A stretch of 64,000 nt of DNA from Flammulina velutipes (lineage: Eukaryota; Basidiomycota; Agaricomycetes; Agaricales; Physalacriaceae). Below are positions 32,432-43,083 of the stretch, one piece after another. Position numbers and translations under genes: made by a program. The stretch is from the NCBI GenBank assembly GCA_011800155.1, contig CM022369.1:1736001-1800000 (forward strand). Reading direction: 5' to 3'. Under the pieces are notes generated by a model, which saw only the letters and a list, made by a program, of their open reading frames with translations, was not told the DNA's origin and searched no databases. Each line of letters begins with the position of its first letter. The first letter of the stretch is position 1.

Positions 32432-33254
32432 TTAATCCATTCTACCCTTGAGCGTACGCGTAATGATCTTGTCCTTCGTTCTGCGCGACTTGTCAGCAAC
32501 ATCCTGAGAAAGATATGGAACAGAAACGTACATAACATGCACCATGCACCCCCAACCAGAGTACGCGTCTCTGTCCACGGCGTTCATGATCGTTTGCGAG
32601 ATCGTCTCAAACAAATCTTCAGGCTCCAAATCAGGCTCCCAGAGTCCTTCAGCAACACCGTACAGCTTTGAGCTTGCTGTCCCCGCGACAACAAAGTCTT
32701 TGGCAAAGTTCAGGCAGCCGATGAGATCTGTCGCCGCAATGAAAGGTTTGAGGGCGCCAGACGGTGTCTTGGAAAGGCCAGCCATGACTGGCTCAATGAA
32801 ATATGGACCGAATCGGTGCTCATATAATGTCGAGGACACAAGATGAGCAAAGGTTTCTGGTTCAATTTCGCGTTCCTCTTTGATCGTGTACATGTTGACA
32901 CGGTAGCGAAAGCGTTCCCGTCTAGTAGTTGGTGAGTATAGCTAGAAATTAGGTGTAGTGATACTTACAAAGTCGTAACGTCCGTAGCAAGTCCAGGAAG
33001 GCCCACAAGTATCCGATCTGTTACAGGAAATATCTAGCGAAGATCGGTAAGCAGGCAGCCCAGTGGATAGAGGAGACGTACCTTTTCGAACTTTGAAGAA
33101 ATACCCAAAGCTTGGTTTCCGAGGCGCAAGTCGCAGGCGATGGCCACACATTCCTTGCCCACCATGGCCACCACCGAACCGCCGTTGTATTCCATTATTG
33201 ACTGTGCATATCTGAGGATCCATTAATTGTAGAGATTGTCGCGACACTTACCAT
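32432..33254 (-). CDS. PUP3: 20S proteasome subunit beta type-3 (PUP3)
   Basis: Non-catalytic beta ring subunit. The spliced product reads MSIMEYNGGSVVAMVGKE, CVAIACDLRLGNQALGISSK, FEKIFPVTDRILVGLPGLAT, RVNMYTIKEEREIEPETFA, STLYEHRFGPYFIEPVMAGL, FIAATDLIGCLNFAKDFVVA, GTASSKLYGVAEGLWEPDLE and ends VITKDKIITRTLKGRMD. There is no N-terminal threonine peptidase site, as expected for beta-3. The first coding exon is just the ATG at 33252-33254: GTAAGT follows at once, and the acceptor after a 52-nt intron gives SIMEYNGG, the family start. Another short intron precedes the last 17 residues. Confidence 0.93.
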
Positions 33255-33411
33255 GCTGGGCAAGATACGAGCAGTACAGTCAGTGGTAAGAGAGATGGAA
33301 GACGCGTCACCGCAATGAACGCGCAAGTCACCATGTCACACGGGTGCACAGCCACCCAATCTCTGTCTTCGTCGTCCAAGCATCAACGTTGGCCACTTTA
33401 CTTGCTGCATT
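33255..33411. promoter_or_regulatory. Divergent promoter PUP3 / YPT7
   Basis: 157 bases between start codons. I saw no GGTGGCAAA-type proteasome element and no TATA box. A short out-of-frame ATG lies upstream of PUP3. Confidence 0.5.
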
Positions 33412-34328
33412 ATGGGTCGTGTTTTACTCAAGGCTCGTTGTTCGCCGTATCTTTCTCGCTGTCCACTAATTGTTTGTTCAGGTCATCATTCTCGGAGACA
33501 GCGGGTACGTTGGAGACCAGCCACCAGCCCCGACGCTGACGCCTTTGCCTCGCAAATAGTGTTGGGAAGACCTCGCTCATGAACCAATATGTGAACAAAC
33601 GCTTCAGCAACCAGTACAAAGCCACTATCGGGGCAGACTTGTATGTCCCACCTCTGTTATTCTCTGCCCCTGGTCACTCATGTTTGCTGTGCAGTCTCAC
33701 CAAGGAGGTCATGGTTGACGACCGTTTAGTCACAATGCAGGTATGTTTGCCTACAATACCTGGAATACATGCAATTCACATTAGCCCATAAGCTATGGGA
33801 CACCGCGGGGCAAGAGCGGTTCCAGTCACTTGGAGTTGCATTCTACCGTGGAGCCGATTGCTGCGTTCTTGTATATGATGTCAACAGCGCAAAGTCCTTC
33901 GAGACTCTTGACAGCTGGAGAGATGAATTCCTCATTCAGGCGAGCCCCCATGACCCAGAGAACTTCCCTTTTGTGGTGTTGGGTAACAAGATTGATGTAG
34001 AGGAAAACAAGCGCCAGGTATGTGATCCTCTTCCTGATTGAGACTCCTCTACATGCCATATGCAGGTAACCCAGAAGAGAGCCATGACTTGGTGTCAATC
34101 CAAAGGCAACATCCCGTACTTTGAGACATCAGCCAAAGAAGCTATCAACGTCGAACAAGCTTTCCAGACAGTCGCAAAGAACGCGCTTCAGCAGGAGGCC
34201 GAAGAGCAGCTGTAGGTGTCTACATACTTTCCCATAACTTATCCTCATATCGTCTTAGATACGTTGACTACCCTGATCCCATTCAACTCGACTCGGAAAG
34301 TTCTCAGAACTATGGATGCAATTGCTAA
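33412..34328 (+). CDS. YPT7: Rab7-family GTPase Ypt7
   Basis: Controls late endosome/vacuole and autophagosome fusion. G1 is split across three exons: [34 protein letters not shown]. Then [21 protein letters not shown]3 [40 protein letters not shown]4 [12 protein letters not shown]5 [15 protein letters not shown], ending [11 protein letters not shown], a CxC double-geranylgeranylation signal typical of Ypt7. About 205 residues. The first intron begins with GC (AAG then GCTCGT at 33433); no GT donor there keeps the frame. Six introns in all. Confidence 0.95.
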
Positions 34329-34789
34329 ATTCTTGTTGATATTTCACAAAAGAGTACCGCTTTTGTTATCCTCGGTGTGCTCTTGTTCAACCTTCCTTCA
34401 TAACCGACTACTTAATATACACAGCTTACGCATTTCGTTTGTACAGAGTACATAATGTCATTACGATTTTCTTCCTTGTCCTTCGAGCTACCCAATCCGT
34501 GTATCGCTGTGATACCTCCGCCATCTTATTGCATTGTTGGCGGCCCGATAATGGAGATAGGCAGTTTACTGCAAACTTGACCCTCCCTCCCTGGACTACA
34601 CCTTCTATGTCGACGCAGATAAAAGCACTAATCTCTTGGCTGGCCTATCTGTGGAGGTTCGTCCACTCGTTTGTGATCCCTTTGTTCTGGCCTAAAGCTT
34701 CCCCGTCCTGGGAAGGGAAGCATCATTTTTGATAAGCAAAGGCGCAATACCTATATAACAAGAAGCCAGGTGAGCTCGACCCGATAACG
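34329..34789. promoter_or_regulatory. Upstream region of the first MFS gene
   Basis: No gene seen. Contains a GATA-factor word TGATAAG at 34730-34736 (54 bases before the ATG), several weaker GATA words (near 34550, 34618) and a TATATAA near 34751, compatible with nitrogen-regulated expression. Confidence 0.5.
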
Positions 34790-37359
34790 ATGTCCACCAA
34801 GGCCCCACTTTCTCCTACACTCGACGAGAAGAATTTGACTGAAGTGTCGTCAATCGATGCGGATCACGACGCTGAAGTTGGATACGACATCTATGCGTCA
34901 ACTAAGGACGATCTAGTCTTCACCCTCGCCGAGGAGCGCGCCATAGTTCGCAAGATGGACCTTTGGATCCTGCCTTGCTTTTGCTTGACGCAAGGATTGG
35001 CGTTTTTGGATAAGACTGCACTGAACTATGGTAACCTGTTCGGTATGAAGGCGTAAGTGCTGCACTGAAAATTTGGTAACACTCTGCTCATGGGATGTGC
35101 CTATCTCGTACAGTGATTTGCATGTGGACTCTTCGCAATATGTTCGTGATTTATTCAGTAACTCAGATAGAAGCTAAGTGCTAATCGCTGATCCCCCCCA
35201 TTCCAGAGCTGGTTTGCTGGGGCTTTTTATTTCGGTCCGCTTAATTCTGGTGGTTTGTATTATTGTACCTAACCAGCGCTTCAGGGTACCTTGCGTCCGT
35301 AGAACCTTCGACATGGCTCTTACAACGGTCGGTGCATCGATACTTGCGCTAGGCTACGATTCCACGCTGAAGCTTAGATATCCGACGGGAAAGGTAATGG
35401 GTACGGTGTGTACAATCTGGGGTGGTGTGGTCATGTAATTATTTTGTATTCAACCTCAGTTGATGCTGCTAATGCTGATGCTTCGAAAGGACTATGGCAG
35501 CTTGTAACTCGTTTTCTGGAGCTATGGCCAACCGATTCTTTTTGGGTGCATTGGAAGCATGTGTGACGTGTGTTACTACCTCCCTCTCTTGTGCGATATA
35601 TTGATCTTTATTTCAGTCCTGGGCTTGGTCTTATGACACCAGTGCGTACTAATAATCAATCGTTTGAGATTGTAATTGATTCGTTCGTCGACCAGTTCTG
35701 GTGGCGCATCCAAGAGCAACCTGTGCGCCATTTATCTTGGGTACGTCGCATCCTATATGTCCACGGATACGTAAAAATTATCCCGTCAGTACTGTTTCAA
35801 TGGTGTAGCGGGAATTGTCGGGGGCTTCTTAGCCTATGGACTCGGACACGTCACCAATGCAGCTGTACCTTCATGGGCTCTCATATTTTTAGTGAGTGGT
35901 ACCCATGAAATAGATGTCTTTCAAGTGCCGACAATCATCTCTTATAGACGTTGGGAGCTATCACAACATCGTGGGGGATATATATCTTGTTTATGCTTCC
36001 TGACTCTCCTGCCTCTGCTAAATTCTTGAATGATCGACAGAAGGCCATCGCCATCAAACGTGTCGCAGAAAACAGGGTATTTTCATGATACCTACTTGCC
36101 GGTCAAGTGCGACGCTAACTATCTATTTTCAGACCGGTATCAAGAACAAGACGTTCAAGTGGTACCAAGTGAAGCAAGCATTCCAGGACCCGAAGACTTG
36201 GCTCTTGATCCTAGCCGCCGCTGCCGCACAGATTCCCAACGGTGTTACCACCAACTTCTCGAGGTGACAAATAGACTGTCCATAGCGATAACCGCCACTA
36301 ACGGAACTTCTGTGCCAGCATTATCATCAAAGGTTTTGGCTTCAACCAGTTTCAGACGACCTTGCTCGACATACCTGGATCAGTCATTCAGATCGCCTCT
36401 CTCGGTAAGGAGGCTACATATAGAGTTACGATAAGCTGCTAATTATGGGCAACAGTGGGGAGCGGTTATCTTGCAGGTAAATTCAAGAACAGCAGGGCAA
36501 TACTCATGGTGCGCCTCCAAGTCGTGCTTATCATCTCGCTCACTAGTATCGTCTAGTTCATCGGAAATACTGCTTGTATCATCGCGGCTGCGTGTCTAAC
36601 TTATGGACCACAAGAGCAGAAATGGGGGTAAGTGCATCTCGGTGTCCCTTCCATTACCTTGTCTAAAAACATTTCAAGTCGACTCGTTGCGTTCTGGTTT
36701 ACCTCCTTCTCGTCAGTTGGTTTCGCTATGGGCTTCGTCATGATATCTGCGGTAGGCTTCAAGAGATGTTGCCTACATTCAGATTGTTAATATTGACATT
36801 GGCTCACAGAATGTCGGGGGATTTACAAAGCGGCAGGTCACCTCTGCCTCCACATTCATAGCTTACTGTGTGAGTGCAATTAACTGATGAATGTCGCCTT
36901 CAAGCTGATGCGAGTGTTACTAGGCTGGAGTAAGATTTCAGCTACTTGGAGCTTTTTTTTGGCTGACGGTAGATTCGAAGAATATCGCCGGTCCGCATAC
37001 CGTTCTCGATTCAGAGGAGGCTATTGGATTTCCGACTGCTACCAAGGCCATGCTCGCTGGGCAAGTGTCAAGATTTCATACTATCCTATTCAATTAACAA
37101 CCATGACGTCTAGATATACGGTTAAAACTGCATGCCATGTCTTGTTGGGTGTCTACATGTGGTACGAGAACAAACGCCGGGAGAAACTAGCCGCCGCAGA
37201 GGGCGAAACACTGACAGATGCAGAAAGAGCGAAGCTTGCTGAGGAGGCGGGAATGGTATGTGTCGTCTCCAACCATCATCAGTATATAGCTGAGGTTTTC
37301 ATGATCAACAGAACGATGTTACTGAATTTGACAACAAGCACTTCCGCTACGTCTTGTAG
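34790..37359 (+). CDS. MFS transporter, allantoate-permease (Dal5-like) family, copy 1
   Basis: Plasma-membrane carrier for organic anions such as allantoate, ureidosuccinate or vitamins; the exact substrate cannot be read from sequence. Twenty exons (19 introns) in 2.6 kb give about 480 residues. Family marks: FTLAEERAIVRKMDLWILPC with [117 protein letters not shown] near helix 11; and VYMWYENKRREKL in the tail. Exon 17 is 6 nt (36924-36929). The intron at 37061 has a GC donor. All junctions keep frame, so the copy looks intact. Tandem paralogue follows. Confidence 0.9.
36924..36929 (+). other. 6-nt coding microexon of MFS copy 1
   Basis: GCTGGA (Ala-Gly) between two phase-0 introns, completing YC-AG-NIAGPHT. 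Confidence 0.7.
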
Positions 37360-37658
37360 ACGAAGTCAATGTGATGTAGCACCACAAAAATGGAACACTG
37401 TAACACAACTGCCTGTCTATCGTGCGAGTGCCATGCAACTGCCACTTCGGCAATCCCCGACAACACTCATTGCTTATCATCTCTTAAGTATGAGAAGCAT
37501 CCTCCCTGGCTCCCTGGGCTTCCCGCTTCCTCCAAAGTCTGGATTGATACTAGTTCCGGTCCCCTAATCACCGATTTCCACGAGAAAGAGAATTGTCGAA
37601 GTTCGGGTAAGCGCAATCTATATAATGAGAAGCTACATGGAAGGTGGGGCTGATAACG
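37360..37658. promoter_or_regulatory. Spacer and promoter between the two MFS copies
   Basis: 299 bases. TGATAAG on the minus strand at 37473-37479 and TATATAA near 37620. The last 50 bases resemble the leader of copy 1 (TATATAA, AGAAGC, GATAACG before the ATG), so the duplication included the proximal promoter. Confidence 0.6.
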
Positions 37659-40158
37659 ATGTCCACCAAGGCCCCACTTTCTCCTACACTCGACGAGAAA
37701 CATCTGGAAGATGTTCTGTCTGTTGCTGCGGACCACGACGCCAAGGTTGGCTATGACATCTACGCTACAACGAAGGACGCTCTGGTCTTCACTCCGGCTG
37801 AGGAACGTCTTATCGTTCGCAAGATGGATATCCGGATCTTACCTTGCTTCTGTTTGACTCAAGGATTGGCATTCCTGGATAAAAGTGCACTGAACTATGG
37901 CAATTTGTTCGGGATGAAAGCGTAAGTGCTGTCCGATTGTTCAGTGCGGCTTCTGTTCACGGGACATCTAGTGATCTGCATGTGAACTCTTCACAATACG
38001 TTTGTGATCAGCAACTTAAATAAAAAGTGACCGTTGATCTCATTTTACAGAGCTGGTTTGCCGGAGCTTTCTACTTTGGTGCGTCTGTTTCTACTGAACA
38101 TGGTCGTGTCTAATCAACACGTCAGGTTACCTTGTATCCGTGGAACCATCGACATGGCTACTACAGCGGTCAGTATATTGCCGAGAAATCAATGGAATAG
38201 CTGAATTGTTATCTTGCATTTAGCTATCCTACGGGTAAGGTTATGGGCACTGTCTGTACAATTTGGGGTGGCGTGGTCATGTATTATCTTCGGATTTTCT
38301 TCCAATCAGCTACTTAGTCCATCACAGGACGATGGCGGCTTGCAACTCGTTTTCCGGAGCTATGGCTAATCGATTCTTTTTGGGTGTACTCGAAGCATGC
38401 GTAACGTATGTCTTATCTCCTACCACCTGCAATACGAGCTAAAGTTTATCCAGTCCTGGACTTGGTCTCATGACGCCAGTGTGTACTGAAGTATCGCTTC
38501 ATGCATCAGATATTCTGATTGCCTCAACAGTTTTGGTGGCGCATTCAAGAACAACCCATTCGTCATCTATCATGGGCAAGTGTTTCGATTCTGCACCTAC
38601 CCCGCATATTAATAGCCTCATTAGTACAGCTTTACTGGCGTCACAGGAATTATTGGAGGCTTCTTAGCCTATGGATTGGGGCACGCTACCAACGCATCCG
38701 TACCTTCGTGGGCTCTGATATTTCTGGTCAGTATTCGTTTATGAGATACGAGTTGTATCAGCTACCCTTCATACAGACATTGGGAGCTATCACAACATTG
38801 TGGGGGATATACATCCTGTTTATGCTTCCCGACTCTCCTGCCTCTGCTAACTTCTTGAACGAACGACAGAAGGCCATCGCCATCAAGCGCGTGGCCGAAA
38901 ACAGGGTTCTCAAACTATAATCCTTTACCAGATTCGTATTGATCCCCTGTTATCAGACCGGTATCAAGAACAAGACGTTTAAATGGTACCAAGTGAAGCA
39001 AGCATTCCAGGACCCGAAGACTTGGCTGCTGATTCTAGCAGCTGTTGCCGCACAGATTCCGAATGGTGTTATCACCAATTTCTCGAGGTGATATGCACTC
39101 CAATTGCTGCGAATGTAACTGATACAACACTGGGCCCAGTATTATAATCAAAGGCTTCGGCTTCACAGAGTTCCAAACGACATTGCTTGATATACCTGGC
39201 TCGGTTCTCCACATGGCCTCACTCGGTAAACAACCAAAGTCTCTGGCTGTAGACATTTGCTGAGAATTGAAACAGTTGGTAGTGGTTATCTTGCTGGAAA
39301 GTTTACAAACAGCAGGGCAATCCTTATGGTCCGCCACTATCAAGCAGGCGGTCGCTATCTTGCTCAACGTGTTATAGTTCGTCGGAAATACTGTTTGTAT
39401 AATCGCTGCCGCATGTCTAACCTACGGACCGCGTGACGAGAAATGGGGGTGAGACTATTGCAATACTCTTTACTTTCACTCTGAACCTTCTTCAGACGAC
39501 TTGTGGCGTTCTGGTTTACCTCCTTCTCATCGGTTGGATTCGCTATGGGCTTCGTCATGATATCTGCGGTAAACCGCCATCGACATCTTGCACAGAATTT
39601 GCTCATGACTGACTCGCAGAACGTCGGGGGTTTTACGAAACGCCAAATTACTTCTGCCGCCACATTTATTGCGTACTGTGTGAGTGCAATTAATTATTTG
39701 TATATCGTCTTGAAACTGACACGATTATCACTAGGCTGGAGTAAGATTCCAGGTACTTTATTACTTGTTCTGGCTAACGTCGATTCGAAGAATATCGCCG
39801 GACCACATACCGTCCTCGATCCAGAGGAGGCTATGGGCTTTCCGACCGCCACCAAGGCCATGCTTGCTGGGTAAGTCTCCGGAATTCATGTCCTCTGATT
39901 ACCCAACGATCTGTCTAGATACACGATCAAGACTGTCTGCCACGTCCTATTGGGCGTATATATGTGGTACGAGAACAAACGCCGGGACAGACTGGCCGCC
40001 GCAGAGGGCGACTCATTAACGGACGCGGAAAGAGCGAAGCTTGCTGAGGAGGCGGGGATGGTACGTTCCATCTCTCGCTGCGTATTATATGGGTCTAAGC
40101 ATGGCAATAGAACGATGCCACGGAATTTGATAATAAGTACTTCCGTTATGTGTTGTAG
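37659..40158 (+). CDS. MFS transporter, allantoate-permease (Dal5-like) family, copy 2
   Basis: Tandem paralogue of the gene at 34790 with the same 20-exon structure. The first 17 codons are nearly identical at base level; later exons differ at scattered synonymous and some replacement sites (HVNSSQYSWFAGAFYFGYL; YSFTGVTGIIGGFLAYGLG; TEFQTTLLDIPGSV where copy 1 has NQFQTTLLDIPGSV). Introns have diverged almost completely, so the duplication is not recent. The 6-nt exon is at 39735-39740. The intron at 38576 has a GC donor where copy 1 has GT. It ends DATEFDNKYFRYVL. Same transport role assumed; the two may differ in regulation or substrate. Confidence 0.9.
39735..39740 (+). other. 6-nt coding microexon of MFS copy 2
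   Basis: GCTGGA at the same place as in copy 1; the flanking introns differ in sequence but keep both splice sites. Confidence 0.7.
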
Positions 40159-40278
40159 TAGGCGAACAGTGAGCAAGATAGATCGGACGGACGGATGGGA
40201 TCTTGATGCATGAATGCATCGAGCAGAGCAGAATACAAATAGACCGCAATACAGTATAAGGTTACAATCGTCGAGTAT

Positions 40279-42880
40279 CTAGAACATACCCATTCCATCC
40301 TCGTCACCGCCACCCCATCCACTGGCGACCACCTCCTCCTCAGTGGGCCGCGGGTGGTCATCCTCGTCATCAACGGGAACATGAGCCAACACTTCAGGTT
40401 CTGTAGCTGACGGAGGAGTATGAGATGGTGTTTCAATCGGTTTGGCTTGCTGTGTCGTTCCAGTGTGCCAACTTATTTGGACGGCCCCTACTTTCGGGAT
40501 TGTATTTCCTTTACTCAAGCCCTAGATCGAGGATAAGTGATTATCAATTAAGAGTAAGGTTAACAACATACCAACTCTGCTGCTGCTCTAGACTTGAAGG
40601 CGACGACTGCCTCGCCACCTGAAGTTTGTATGACTGAGTCAACTTGACCACCAGGCTGCGGAAACGGTCAGTGATAATACGGACGATACCCAGTCGAGAA
40701 CTTTACCTCATACCACTCTCTCAACGATTCTATATGGTCCCCGGAAAGGCCTTTGATGATGAGTTGTTTCGGCCGGTTATCAAGCTTCATGCTGCCTCTC
40801 GGAGGGCCGCCTCGAACAGCGCCTCTGAAGTAACCACGCCCGCCTCTCCCGCGAGCCCTGTACCCACCGCGTCCACTTGAATAGATGGGTTCGCCATCGG
40901 CAATACCAAGACTTGCAGCCTGAAAAGAGTCAGGGCAGATTCATTGTCGACCAAGAGCTGTTCATACCTCTGCTTTTAGTCTCTCTAACTTGGCCTTCAA
41001 GTCGTCAGCACTCTCGCCTTCCCCCTCTCCAGAGGTCGAAGCATGGACTTCTAACTCTTTATCCAGTAGGTCTTTCTGCTTCTTGTCCTGGTCGATAGGC
41101 CGCTCGACAGGACCTTCAGGAGCAGAAGGTTGAGAAGTTAATTCCTTTAGCTTTGCCATGATTTGCCTTTTCTCGTCTCCGGTGGCCGAAGAAAGGGATG
41201 TCATCAGAGTTTTTTGTTCAGCTATTCGCTCTTCAAGCTGCTTTTGTTTAGCTGCCAAGTCAACAGCTGCAGCCTTCCGCGGTGTGGTGGGAGGAGGTGT
41301 GGGACGAGGGGCAGCTACAGAAGTGATCTCTTTGGCAGCGATGCCTGCTACCACGGGTGCAGAAGAAGCTAGCATTTTGGCACCTTTCTGGCCATGTCCC
41401 TCCATTGGTCGGTGCCAGAAGACTTTGACAAATCGGTTGCCAAAGACAGCATCCTCTGACTTCCAAGCAGCATGCGCCTCCTCGTGCTCAGAAAAGCTGA
41501 TCAACGCCTTTGCTTGGACCTTGTCGATGGCGACATTCGTCACAGAGCCGAAGCGCTTGAACCAGTTGTTCACATGTTCCAGAGATAACTTGTCTGACGG
41601 AATTTTCTCGACTACCAAAGTTTTATCTCGTCGTCGTTCGGGGCGAATGCCAGGGATGTCGCCGAATGTACCACGCCCCCTACCGGCTGCAGGTCTCCCA
41701 CCTCTATGATGAGGAGCAGTATGGTAGCTCGGGCGCGTTTCGGGGGCCGACATTTCGATATCTCCTTGGAAGCCTGCCTGAGGGTAAGGAGAGACCATCA
41801 TGTTATCACCGAGTTGAGGCATTGGGGCAGAAGAAGGGGACGTTGGTTGGGTCCGGGATGGAGGATGGGGTTGTACTTCGTTGTGTGGTACAGTCGGAGT
41901 GAGATCTTGAATAACGGGAAGCTCTCCAGATGCATGGCGAGCCTGAGAGCGATCCTCCCCTCGAGATAATAGAGGTGGTCGTCCTTGGGTCCGTCCGTTC
42001 ATCGCTCGCATATCCATTCGCGCTTCATGAGGATCATAGGCTGTGGGAGGTCCGCCAGGCATGCCGAAGCCTTGATTAAACATAGGCATGAATGAGCTCA
42101 TAGGCCCACCGCCCATAGGTAGCATGTGTCCTGGTATGACTGCGTCGTCGCCATGACTGAATTTGCAGAGCGCGCCCCGTGAGCAATAACCATGATCTGG
42201 ACAACAATTAGCAGATAATGAGGTCGATTACTCGGGACGACGTACTATGGTAGTCTCGACATATTCCCCGCTTCATTTCTGGGGGCTGATACGCCTGAGG
42301 TCGTCTGCCATTCGTCATGTAGGGCATTCCATTGCCTCTGGCTACTCCGTTCATGCCGTAGTCGTGGCCGTTGGTCCATGCTCGGGGATCTTGCATATTT
42401 CGTGTAGGATCGAAGCGCGCAAAATTGGCCTCCTCGCTTAGACGGGGCCCTTTGGAAGGAGGCCGTCCACCTGAATCGTCCTCTAAACTTCGTTTTCGAC
42501 TCCGCGGCGAGGTTGGGATGGTAGGCGACAGAAGTCCATCCAGTGGGATGGGAATGCCCCCGTCCTGGGGCTTTTCGGCTGTTGAGTCGGAGGTATACGG
42601 CAGATATGATTTTGTCCTGAGGACTTTGAATAATGTGTCGATGAAGGGTGCGCATTCTGTGGTAAAAGGTGGCAATCAGATGCTGCTGTCCGGAGAAGGG
42701 CTGAGACGGACCTTTCTCGAGGAATTCGTCGAGCTGAGAGTTCAACTCCTTGCGCATGTCATTTTCCGATACATTATGCTTGAGCAGGGCAAGAATGTAC
42801 TCTGCCAGAGCGCCTGGTTCGGCGTCACATCTGGAAAACGGTTGGAAATGAGGCGGCGTTGGCGAGGAATATGCAGGCAT
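40279..42880 (-). CDS. RBM26/27-like RNA-binding protein (PWI-like, CCCH, RRM)
   Basis: Order of parts: a PWI-like N-terminal helical domain (DAEPGALAEYILALLKHNVS, NDMRKELNSQLDEFLEKE); a Ser/Pro-rich nuclear-type region (RSRKRSLEDDSGGRPPSKGP); a single CCCH finger made across an intron (RGICRDYHNHGYCSRGALCK then FSHGDD); a Met/Pro/Gly-rich stretch; RGG-like repeats; an RRM (KTLVVEKIPSDKLSLEHVNN, WFKRFGSVTNVAIDK, KALISFSEHEEAHAA, VKVFWHRP); a coiled coil (KQKQLEERIAEQKTLMTSLS); a second RGG patch; and a degenerate RRM-like end (KQLIIKGLSGDHIESLREWY, AVVAFKSRAAAEL). This is the metazoan RBM26/27 and S. pombe Rmn1 layout, linked to nuclear poly(A) RNA surveillance. Confidence 0.88.
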
Positions 42881-43083
42881 ACATTGGCTCTAGAGTTTTA
42901 ACAAGCCATGGCTTGAGATGCTGGCTGTTTCCGGGCTCAAACAGCATAAAGACGATTGCACTGACAGTTGGAGGAAGAGGAGTGGGATGCCGGATTAGTC
43001 ATTACCCACGTGCTCGGACGCGACGCGGTCTGACCGCAATATTGTTCCTTATTGTTCTTGCCCTCTCACCTCCACCATTCACC
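42881..43083. promoter_or_regulatory. Divergent promoter RBM26-like / MPH1
   Basis: 203 bases between start codons. Pyrimidine-rich leader before MPH1; an ACGCG word (MCB-like) occurs near 43019-43023. Confidence 0.5.

Larger units (their letters stand above)
34790..40158 (+). repeat. Tandem gene duplication (two MFS genes, unit about 2.9 kb)
   Basis: Head-to-tail paralogues with identical exon order and a shared proximal leader. Coding parts are strongly similar and introns dissimilar. Confidence 0.9.

Noticed and set aside
41158..41709. 183-codon plus-strand open frame
   Set aside because: Antisense to the RRM and linker exons of the RBM26-like gene; no independent support.
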